Source: Clavelina lepadiformis (taxonomy: Eukaryota; Chordata; Ascidiacea; Aplousobranchia; Clavelinidae). Taken from it: a stretch of 64,000 bases of DNA. Both the position numbers and the translations under genes were made by a program. The notes beneath the pieces are model-generated. The model saw nothing but the letters and a program-made list of their open reading frames with translations. It was not told where the DNA came from and did no database searches. Location of the stretch: positions 5,456,001 through 5,520,000 of the forward strand of contig NC_135242.1 of the NCBI RefSeq assembly GCF_947623445.1. The letters run 5' to 3'. Below are positions 40,196-50,623 of the stretch, piece after piece (position 1 is the stretch's first letter; each line of letters opens with the position of its first letter).

Positions 40196-43110
40196 CTAGT
40201 CGATTTTCATGCGCTGTGTTGTCATCCTGTAAATTATACTGTCTCGTCCTGGATCCATAAACCAGATAGCATATGAAGCCGCAAGTGTGGCTAACACAAA
40301 GACCACCATGAACCAGAAGATCATGTTGGCTATTACTGGATAATCTTTACTTTTCGGCATGACAAGACCTTTGATATCAGTATGAACATTGATACTTCTG
40401 GTATGACGGGAATGAATTTCATCAAATGAACGAGGGTTTGAATAGATATGAGCTTCAGCGAGCAGCATACCCTTGTAAAGATTGTTGAAGGAGGCAACAA
40501 CCTGAGATTTCAATAAAGCAGGGATGCGATTTTGGTATAAAATTTGAAGTTTGCTGTGCAATTGAATTACTTGACAGTTAACAAAAGAACCAGAACAGTC
40601 AAACAAAATCAGAGTATTAATTTTGAAGAAATTAAAAATGAAAATTTTTAACTGGGCAAAATCAAAATAAAAGCAATTGTAAATGACCTGTAAGTGTTAA
40701 CAAACTAAAACCTATATTTTGTTCTTGCACAGAAGTAAAATTCTCTGTGGCACAATGTTTTAGAAAAGGTTAGCACTTACATTTGGAAGAACTTTCTCCA
40801 ACACACGTATGGCAGTATCAACCTGACATGATTTAACACCATACACTTTTGCCAATTTATGTAGGCCAGTCAAAGAAAAATAAAAGAAGTCAGGCACAGA
40901 ATCAAATACTGCTTCAGGGTTTATTTCCAGCTATTTAGAGAAAAGGAAAGTACTGTTTACTCCAACTAACGAAACAAGTTATACACTAATCATGTTTCTG
41001 CACAAACTTACATAGTTTACTATATCCAGCATTGCCTGTAATTCACCAAAGAAAAACGCTTCTGTAGTTCTTTCAATATCAAGACAGTAAGCACTGGTCC
41101 AGTTTGATGCCACTGAATTGCTTTCCTGCAATCTTTGCCTCATTTGTGTAACTGTTTTGCTTTCATCTGTACCAGCTGTATTATCAGATACCAGTGTCCT
41201 TAACAGCTGCATATTTTAATATAAAATGACAATGATTTTTAAAACCATGTATGTATACATAATTTTAGGGTAAGTATGATGTGATATAGCTGAAGCCAGT
41301 CAAGATGCTGGATTGCTGAACGCTGCCTAAAAGTATAACACATCTTAAAAACATTTATACTTTTTACAATAGTTGCCAAGCTTATTTAGAATACTTTAAG
41401 AGCGATATTCCAAAATTTGTACCTCCCCATCTGAAAGTAGCCGAACAATGGTGGGTTTTTTCTTGTCATACTTCGATCCAATGTGAAAAATAATATTTTC
41501 AGAAAATATCTCAGAAATATCCATATTTTTTGTATTATACTTCACCACACACTGTATTTAAAAATTTTCACATATTAGATTCATAACTAGATTTATGCAA
41601 ATTCATTTCACACCTATTAATTAGTTGCAATATAGTCATTAACAAAATTTTTACCTCATCCAAACCGATATGCATGTCATCATCTGCGAGTAAATTAATA
41701 AATAAATTTGCCTGAGGTCGATTGAAAACATCCATCTTTTTGACTCCTAAAAACATTACATAATAAATTTCACAAAAAATACAAGAAGTATATATAACAA
41801 GGGCATGGAATGGAACGAAAAATTCAGTATGGAATTGTGAAAGTATAGAGTAGAGTGGAAGATTTCATTTATGGAATGGAACAAATCTTCCATACTTGTT
41901 CATATTGATGTTGTTTTCATATTAAGTGTGTGTTCACTCTCTTTCAAGAGCAGTTTTGAATTCACATCCACACAATTGAACTAAGTTTATGGATTTCCAA
42001 AACAGTATACGCACATTTATACAATAAAAATGCATTTATCAATTGAATTTTCTTGCATAATAGATCACTTACAGTATGCATAGTGCACAACACGCATAGT
42101 CCGTGAAGAAAATGTCTAATTAGACAAACAATATGCTTCTCTGGCTTGAAGGAAGAGAGTTCACTTTATGTAGATTTATTAATTTTCTGTTCCATAAAAC
42201 TTTTAAATTGGAAAGTATTGTTTCTTCCATTTCAAAGGTGTAAATATCGTACAAAGTATGGAATACGAAATGGAATACATTTAGGTATGGAATTAAGTGG
42301 AAGATATTGCAGGATATGGAATATTTCTATATCATTCCAGTCCATAGCATGCCCATAATATACAAATATATATACATACACCCATTTCAAGGGCTTGAAT
42401 CAAGAACCTTCACCAGCCACAAACTAGATGGAAATACATTCCTCATTAGTATAAAGTAATCTACAATTTACAAAAAGCTAAAACCTTTCCAATGTGAGTT
42501 GGTCTGGGTTGAGAAACCCATTAAATAATCCAGCACGCCAGTCACATCACTCAGTTGAATTTGATTTGAAGTCTGAAGAAGTTCAATATTGCTTGGAACT
42601 GATAAAAAGCATAGCTCTGCTAGACCTTTGCTGAATAATCCTAAATCAGTAGCAATGTAACAGTTAGAAAAACAGTTTTTGCAAAGACTTGCCGTGGTCA
42701 CGTTTACGACACATTAGGAATTTCACACACTAAGAAACTGTAGTGGAAGTTTGTCACTCGCACATAGCACATGAGACTTATCAATGTGCTCACAGAATTC
42801 TTTCAACTTCAATAGACAAACACGGCAAGAAAGTTGGTGGTTTGAATGCCAATTTAAAACTGAGAATAGTGTTGTGCTAAAATTTTTATCTTTGCTTGCA
42901 TGTTTTTTCATTGGAAACTGGCAGTTTTAGTCTTGCTTACAGGACCTTACATAAACACTGTTACTTTCTACATAATTGCATATTTAATGAAGACATTATA
43001 TCACATCAACAAGCGTAACACATTTACATAATAATGTCCAAGCAACCAGAATCAGGCATTTTTAACATACCTGCAATAAAAATGATGAACGAAACCTCTT
43101 TCATTATCAT
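40196..43110 (-). CDS. ATP6AP2: ATP6AP2 (renin receptor, V-ATPase accessory subunit)
   Basis: Exons in order: 43071-43110, 42485-42598, 41655-41746, 41423-41551, 41012-41206, 40781-40930, then the last exon to the stop at 40196 (5' edge near 40553-40569). Exon 1 encodes a signal peptide (MIMKEVSFIIFIA). The lumenal part has LSDVTGVLDYLMGFSTQTNS, NRPQANLFINLLADDD and LTGLHKLAKVYG. The last exon carries one membrane span (MIFWFMVVFVLATLAASYAI) and the highly conserved tail MDPGRDSIIYRM, ending QRMKID. An RHTR/S site before the membrane span lies where human ATP6AP2 has its furin-type site. The protein helps assemble V-ATPase and also serves as prorenin receptor in vertebrates. Phases agree from exon 1 to 6, but the exon 6/7 junction does not close: donor at 40780 is phase 0 while both good acceptors need another phase. 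A weaker donor 4 nt further in, joined to an acceptor at 40570, would keep the frame. Confidence 0.9.
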
Positions 43111-44851
43111 AATATATTTAGAAGTTACGACAAAAATGCTGAAATGTAATTTGATGTATTTAATGTACAGTATTACATTGATATGTATAATTGTACATAG
43201 AAAACAAAATGAAACCTTTTTGAAAGTAAACAATTTTACAAAATCATAAATTGGTACAAAATATGCACCTAATATAGTAGGAGGTATAGTTCAATCTGTC
43301 TATTACCTAATGTATTTATCATATACTTGCGACTGTACTATACCGCTTAATGCACTTAAGTGGAAAGGGTGATGACGTGCCATGATAAAAAGTGCGGCAC
43401 CTGCATGTACAAGGTTCATCAACGTGCATGCTAAACATTTTTATCTTCATGCCAATTTATAATGAATAAACAAAAAAATGGTTACTTAAACGCCAATTCA
43501 TAATAAACAAAGAAATGAGGCTTCCGTGCACACCATGACGTAAAATTTGCATCTTTGCAAGCATAAGTTCTCAACGAAAGCTTTCATACCTTCCAGTCAT
43601 AGTGGCGTGCACTGAACCCTTAATTTTTTGTTTATTAATTGGCGTTCAAGCAACCAGTTTTTCTTTGTTTATTTATTATAGGCCTAAATTAGCATGAAGA
43701 TAGAAATGTTCATGCGCATGTTGATGAACCTCGTGCGTGCAGGTGCCACGTTTTCCATTATGGATTATCACAAAAAGATGAAAATATCAGTTTGCTTCTG
43801 CAAAAAATTATGTCACTTTGTCTACTGGCCTAGTAACATATATAGCCCCTAAATGTATCGTATAGTTTATTTTTCGCTAATCACAGTGGTCCGTGGGAAG
43901 CTAAAGGAATGGTACTATCCTTGTTATAGGCTAGCAAAGTATAACATAAAGTATGCTCACCAGATCACAAACAAAAAGCAAGAAAATAATAGCAAAGATT
44001 GGAAGCTTAAAATGTACAAGGTGCTAACTAGGCCTATAGGCTATACAGTGGTGCTATAATAATGTCTTAATAGAAAGGTTAGCATAGCACCTAAAATGTT
44101 GTCCAAAGAAAGACCAGCGTTTTATCATTTTCAGCCATGAATTTCTTTACATAGGCGCCTAAGTAGGTAAGCCAGCAACTGATTTGACAATCTTTAGCGA
44201 GAAAAATTAAACAAGAAAAATTCATTAGCACCAAATACTGCAATTCGTAAACTATAAGTACATTGCTTTCCTTCAGCAACACTAGCCTAGGGTAGCAGTA
44301 TTTGCAGCTGACTAACGAACTAGGCCTATAGGTTTGCATAAAATGGAACAGAGAATAAGACTAAAAAAGAGAACTAGGCTATACACAATCAATTCCATAA
44401 TTCAAGATTAACTTTGCAACATACTTGGAAACTGAAGTAGAATAGGTTATCGAATTAAAAAAAAAATTGTACTATAAAAGCAATTACTGTACAAATATTA
44501 ATACAGTTTTTAAAACAACAACTTAAAAAAAAATCATATATTTAAAACCCCAATGCCAGTTATTTCTGAAATCGTGTTGTTTCTTGTAATAATATAATGC
44601 TGGGAATCATGTGATGCCAACTACATCATAAACATTGTTTCGTACCATAGACATCGAAAATATAAATACAGACCCCGTATCATCAAGTTGGTATCATGTT
44701 GAATTTAGCTGAAAACCTTTTTATTTGACGGTATTAATTCCTTTATACAAACTTTATAAAAAATTTTAGGAAATTTTTTAAAATATTTTTGCAAGTAGAC
44801 ACTAGTGTTTGTTAATTTTTTAAAACTAGCTTTGAAACAGATTACTTCAGT
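43111..44851. other. Region upstream of ATP6AP2 with a family A palindrome
   Basis: No gene supported. Apart from the repeat at 43370-43776, it is AT-rich sequence up to the P-type transposon. Confidence 0.5.
43370..43776. repeat. Dispersed inverted-repeat element, family A, copy 3 (full palindrome)
   Basis: The left arm (gcggcacctgcatgtacaag, then gttcatcaacgtgcatgc, then atcttcatgccaatttataa) pairs with a right arm whose reverse complement reads gtggcacctgcacgcacgag, gttcatcaacatgcgcatg and atcttcatgctaattta. Arms are about 170 bp. The copies at 1262 and 21718 are relatives. Confidence 0.75.
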
Positions 44852-45227
44852 CAAAGAGATTTAAACACATGAGTAGAAACTTCTCTTTTGCGCATGACGT
44901 CATGTTTGTTTCTTTTATTCTCTTGGAGCATATTCTACTTTCTCCACGGTCACGGTTCACTACATAACAATAAACATGCAGACGACGACAATGATTTTCA
45001 GATCTGTTTGCTGCTGGAACAGATTAGTCTTATTATTAGGGTGCAGTTGTTGGGATCCAATAGGTGTTAACTTTAATTGAAATTAATTAATGAAATCAGG
45101 TGAGAGTTTTAGGTTCAGCAATTAACTTATTTTCAGTTCCTTGAACTGATAATGCTGCTGTTTTGTATCAAGGCATGGCTTAGCCTACTTGAGTTGCGCG
45201 GGAAGATTTTTTCGTTCACCACATTTA
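44852..45227 (+). repeat. Left terminal inverted repeat of the P-type transposon
   Basis: Pairs with 49447-49820. The inner limit is at ttttttcgttcaccacattt in the left arm, matched by aaatgtggtgaacgaaaaaa on the right. Confidence 0.8.
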
Positions 45228-45408
45228 AGGTGAAAAATAAAATGAATGGATGAAAAATTTAGATAGACCGAGTCATATTGTATTGTTTCATCTGCGCATA
45301 AAATTTCGCTCCACGCGCAGAATAAAAACTTTACAGATTAAGACTCAATAGTACAGGTCTTATGTTGCAGGCTTTAAGTTATTGAAATAAGCTAAATAGT
45401 CTGAAATA

Positions 45409-47980
45409 ATGGCAAATTTGTGCTGTTTACCAATGTGCAACAACAGGTCACCTGCCGTGACTCTGTTTAAGATACCTTCGAGAAAACTTGTAAAAAAGGA
45501 GAAGGAAAGCTGGGCAGAAAGGTTGGAGTGTATCGTGCTGGCTTGCAGAAGCGACGAGCACATAAAAAATCTATTTGCTCGAGATGCTGTGAAAATATGT
45601 GAAGTGCATTTTGAAAGATCTGACATTGTTTTAAGTAAAATTTGTTCTACATAGACTTACATGCAGTGTAACTAGTGTATTGAGGAAAGATATTTAATGT
45701 AATGGCATATCTAGCGTTTGATGCAGTGTTTGTTTTCCATGAGATGGTTTGATGCAGAACTTCATTAAATTTACTAGCGAGTGAGCACAGCATAACACTG
45801 CATCTGTGACAAGCTATTAGTGCAAACCTTCACTGTGGTTTCAGATTAATATATGTACCATTACAAGTATCAAAATTGAAAATGTTCATGTATGCACAAA
45901 TAAGAGTTTTTTTGCAGAGGGTTCCCGTAAAGAATTACGTGAAGGAGCAGTACCCACTTTGTCTTTGCCTAAGCTGACTTTGGCGCAGGTACATTCAAGA
46001 AAGCCGCCGAAGAAGCGTATCTTTGAAACAAAATTACATTTCAAATCTGTTGCGTCCTTGAAATCTGCTCGCTTGCCGGAAGGTTGGCAGAGGTCATTTG
46101 AAAACAAAAATCTTGTTTTTTCTTTTTATGATGGCTGTGATCAACCTAAATACTCGATTGGAGTATTATATGACGTGTCATTAAGGATATGCTATTATGG
46201 CTGGAAAGCACCTCGCTCAAGTTGTATTTACTCCCTGGATATAACTACTCAAACACTACACGGCACCATAAAAGATATTGAATCGTTTTCAATATGTTCT
46301 GGATTGTATAGTTCTGGAAGTGGCCTGCCACACATGACCACCAAATCTATGACACCATTCAGTTCTGAAAATGCACCAACGGTTAGGAAACTTGCATACA
46401 GGTGAAACTAGTTTTTCAATTGTGCCTATTGCATTTGTTACATAAATGAAATTTATCATTATTTAACATTGAATGAATCATATAGAGTGGTGGGATTCAG
46501 CCGGTTCGTGCGAACCGGTTCTTGGAATTTTAATGACATCTGCGAACTGGTTGTTAACAAACATATGTATAAGCCTATGTGTATGTCGGTAACGGGTCAA
46601 TATGGCATGCTGCTAGTGACCATATACTTACTTATTTTTGGTAACACTGATAATGCATTGCACTTAAAGTGTACACAGTATCTTAATCATATTTTGTGAC
46701 TTTTCTTGTTAAATGAACCAAATTTCTTGTTGTTAGAAATGCAAGTTGTGAACTTTTTCTCAAGGAAAGTGGTCAGTGCAGGAGTTGTTGTAGTGTAGAT
46801 GAAAAGGAGGGACGGCTCAACCAGAAAAGGCTAAATTATTACCATATGGTTAAAGATCAACCTTTAAAACGATCAGCGCAGCCAACATTTAACCTACCAT
46901 CTCGAATTACCTCCACCTTTACTGCTAATGAAATTTGGTGATATTGCACTTCGTAATCCTATTAGTAATAGTCTCATTCGCAAGATTGTCTGTGTCAGTA
47001 GCTGTGCTTTTTACACTTAACTATATGTAGATTGAGCAATGCCAGAAGATAGAAATAAAACAGTATTATTTAAGATAGTCTTGTTGTTATGAAGTAATTC
47101 TTTATTAGCATTAGAGAATTAGAAGCTAAGGTTTCGACTCTGTTAGCTGATGATACGGTGCAAGTGGAGGTAGATAAAATTATGTCAGATGACATGACAG
47201 CCATTGTTAAAGCAGGTATCATACCGATTACAAAGCTGGTCATCCAGAATATGTTACTTATAACTATTCTAATGAAGCTACAAATGTAATGTGATGCACC
47301 TACACAATGCATATAACTCAGTCTTTTTGTGTCGTGTGTTTTTGTGAAGTTTACGTTAATATCATACATTTTTTTAGCTCAAGATGAGGATAAAATTGAT
47401 AACTTCTACTCAATCTTTTGGAAAGAGCAGCAAAAGCTAAATAGTATGAAAAGAAATGGGGAAAGATATCACCCTGAGTTAATAAAGTAGGTTTAGGTCT
47501 CCTTGAGTAATAAACTACTGAATAACTACTAAGTTCAGAACTGAACTACTACTGAGTAACTAAGTTCAGTTGACCTCAATTTTTGATTATTTCGTAAAAG
47601 CGTGCTAAAATCAACCCTTGCAATTTTCTTTATAGGTTCTGTTTGAGTCTAGCTGCTAAAAGTAAAAGCGCCTATGAAGAATTACGACAAAGTGGCATTT
47701 TACGACTACCAAGCTCACGCACCCTAAATGACTATCGGTAGCGTATGGGTTCTGTTCTCTGCAATTTGGCTACTACAATGACCCATTGGAGGCCTATTTC
47801 GGTCATATGAGACAAACTGGCCGTCGAAATGAAGTGCCTGATATTCACCAATATGCACAATTTGAAAATGTGATAATGTGCAAAAAGAATATCAAGTCAC
47901 TTAAGGGGTCAAATGTAAATCACGTTATTGACTGGAAACATGGTGATGTTTGCGATGATCCAATGCCGAAGCGAAAAAAT
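45409..47980 (+). pseudogene. THAP-domain P-element-type transposase fragments
   Basis: 45409-45654 encodes a THAP zinc finger: MANLCCLPMCNNRSPAVTLF at the start, then CEVHFERSDIV, giving C-x(3-4)-C...C-x2-H. 45959-46405 encodes a middle region (LPEGWQRSFENKNLVFSFYD). About 47640-47740 has LRLPSSRTLNDYR, and 47786-47983 has MEAYFGHMRQTGRRNEVPDI, which resembles the C-terminal part of P-element/THAP9 transposases. The frame is open only in pieces; some gaps may be introns, but several look like decay. Confidence 0.65.
46482..46565 (+). repeat. Short nested repeat with gaaccggttc palindrome
   Basis: gagtggtgggattcagccgg then ttcgtgcgaaccggttcttg resembles one end of a small DNA-transposon family seen in many animals. 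Only one end is recognisable here, inside the P-type transposon. Confidence 0.35.
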
Positions 47981-48090
47981 TAACTTGATTTGGAGTGTTT
48001 TGACAGTCTGCTTACAATACAGTAACACTTAATCCTTCTTGAGCTAAAACTGACGAAGTACATGTAAGAAGACAACTATGTAATGTACAT

Positions 48091-49060
48091 TCATTTTAAT
48101 GATTTTCTCAGACTTACATTTTGATCAGAGGTTACATGCAGTACTGAATTTAAATGATTGGCTTTTTGATAGCATCTAATCTTCACGTAAAATTTACATA
48201 TTTTCATGCACAATTTTTGCAAACATTCATCAAAAACAAGATTTTCAAATATATCTTTTATGTTACAAACACTCAAAGAAGACATGCAACTTTCCATGAT
48301 GTGCTCCTTTATGTCTTGTTTCCTAAAGACACTTTCTACATACATCAACAATTTCACTAGTGATTTCGCTGGAACTGTAAGATGTCCATAATTGTTATTA
48401 TTTAAAGCGGAAATCAAGGAACTATTAGTGGTTTCATTACTATAATCAGTTAAACAAGACAATAGATCTATTTCTCTCGGATTTATACAGCGCTTAGTGA
48501 GTTTCTGCAAAATATAACCACCTATGTACTGAATTATGAATTCTTCGTCTCGGGTTAACTTGTGTAATGTCAAGTGTTTCCCCTTTTTGTTGTGTGCAAC
48601 AGTGGTAACGTGTGATAAAAATACATCAAACAATTTTCGTGTTAAACATAGTGACAATTTTCTTGGCAAGAAAAATAGTGATGGGATGCACGTAATTCCA
48701 TTACAGGAGAATTTATGAAACAGTTCATCCGGTGAACTGTACGAAGAAAATAGCTTCATAAAATAGTTAACCGCATCTGCAGTTAGATCTGTTTTAACGC
48801 CACCCACTGTTTCCCACCATTCCATCAGCTTTTCTCTTGTAACATTATTGCAAGAAGATTCTGCAAGACAAGTGTAAAATTAAGTTTGTTTGATTTTTTT
48901 AATCGGAATCTGCCAATGATAGAGCTCAAAATGAAATAAGTTTCAAACAAAAAAACAAATATACCGTGAGCAGTTTTTTGATGAGCCAGCAAAGTTTCAT
49001 TACTTGTGCAGTTATGCAAACATTGTCCACATCTGCAAATAAATATTTTCATTATCAGAT
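48091..49060 (-). pseudogene. Second transposase-like gene on the minus strand of the P-type transposon
   Basis: Two pieces: about 48966-49045 encodes CRCGQCLHNCTSNETLLAHQ, zinc-finger-like (C-x2-C then H-x4-H). 48091-48825 is a 244-residue open frame with FIIQYIGGYILQKLTKRCIN and a C-terminal FYVKIRCYQKANHLN ending SLRKSLK, similar to the C-termini of P/THAP9-like transposon proteins. It faces the THAP gene tail to tail. It could be an independent accessory gene or a second transposon fragment trapped within the first. Confidence 0.55.
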
Positions 49061-49446
49061 TAAATGACATCAATATATCAGTACAGTATTACTTCAAATA
49101 CTCGTTACGACTTACATTAATTTGTTGTTTTGCTTGGCTGTTTATTATAAATTGGCGAGAACGTACACTCTGGGTGACCGCCATACAGGACAAGCTCAAC
49201 AGCAGTTGGCTAATTGATTAATAGGCATATCGTATCTTACATGAAGTTTGCTGCATCGTCTTCTGGGTCACAATCTATTTCAATAATTAACTTCAAGTTG
49301 ACATCCATTAGATCCCAACAACTGCACCACAATAACAAGATCTGAAATCAGACTTTCAGTAGCCTATTTTAATGACACAACACCTGCAACATAAGGCCTA
49401 TGCTAATGAGTAATGAGTTTAGTTGCTAATTGCCTGGTCGAAGATA

Positions 49447-49820
49447 AATGTGGTGAACGAAAAAATCTTCCCGCGCAACTCAAGTAGGCTAAGCCATGCC
49501 TTGATACAAAACAGCAGCATTATCAGTTCAAGGAACTGAAACTAAGTTAATTGCTGAACCTAAAACTCTCACCTGATTTCAATAATTAATTTCAATTAAA
49601 ATTAACACCCAATGGATCCCAATAACTGCACCCTAATAATAAGACTAATCTGTTCCAGCAGCAAACAGATCTGAAAATCATTGTCGTCGTCTGCATGTTT
49701 ATTGTTATGTAGTGAACCGTGACCGTGGAGAAAGTAGAATATGCTCCAAGAGAATAAAAGAAACAAACATGACGTCATGCGCAAAAGAGAAGTTTCTACT
49801 CATGTGTTTAAATCTCTTTG
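49447..49820 (-). repeat. Right terminal inverted repeat of the P-type transposon
   Basis: Mirror of 44852-45227, followed by the TSD copy cttcagt. From 49828 to 50623 I see no gene. Confidence 0.8.
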
Positions 49821-50623
49821 CTTCAGTAGACTACTTAAAAATGAACAACTTTAAGAACTCCCTGGTTTGGTCAAATATTCAGTAATACCTAAATACGCAT
49901 TGATTTAAACCACGGGCGAAAATGTAATTTACGGTGACTACAATGCTGCACCCATTGGCTTAACTTATTTGCGGTGATTCTTGTAAAACGGTTTGGTTTG
50001 TATTTTGTAATTATGTTTGATATTTATTATCTTTGAGCGTTAATCGTCACCAAAAAGTTTATTGTCGTTAACCATAGAATTAGCCACTGCAAACCCATTT
50101 CTAGCATTAGACAGATGTTGATTTTTGCAACATGTTTTATTTTTACATTGACAAACAAGTAGCAAAAAATGATTTCCGATTAATAGAAAAAAAACACTTA
50201 TTCTAAATGCGGAAATGACACAGGATGATTTAGCAAACATAATCTCATAATGCAACAAGAAATCTCTTATTAACAACTTTATGAACCTTAGCATGTAATA
50301 ACAGTAAACTATACATAAAACGAATATAAAATATTAAGACAATGAAATCTTGTAAAAATACTCAACAATAATGAACCGCGGTGCTTGTGTGCAAACATAA
50401 AAGCTTGGCCGAAATGACTGCATATTTCTAATTTAAAGCAATGGAAAAAACTAATTAAAGCAATTCTAAAATATGTTCCACAGACAACAAAAATTATAAC
50501 TAATAAGCAACAATGTTGGTGAAAAATTAGGTCTCACAATTCCTTTATCACTACAGAAAAATTTAAGCACATATAATCCTTTTTACAAAACCAAAGATAA
50601 AGGTGTGCAAGGCTGCCTTCTCT

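Larger units (their letters stand above)
44852..49820. mobile_element. P-superfamily DNA transposon with long terminal inverted repeats
   Basis: 4969 bp, bounded by CAAAGAGATTTAAACACATG and its inverted complement, with the 7-bp duplication cttcagt at 44845-44851 and 49821-49827. The inverted repeats are about 375 bp and very similar: each contains the same 60-codon open frame starting MRMTSCLFLLFSWS. Inside are a THAP-domain gene on the plus strand and a transposase-like gene on the minus strand. THAP domain plus 7-8 bp TSD fits the P superfamily. The open frames are interrupted, so it is probably not autonomous. Confidence 0.82.
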
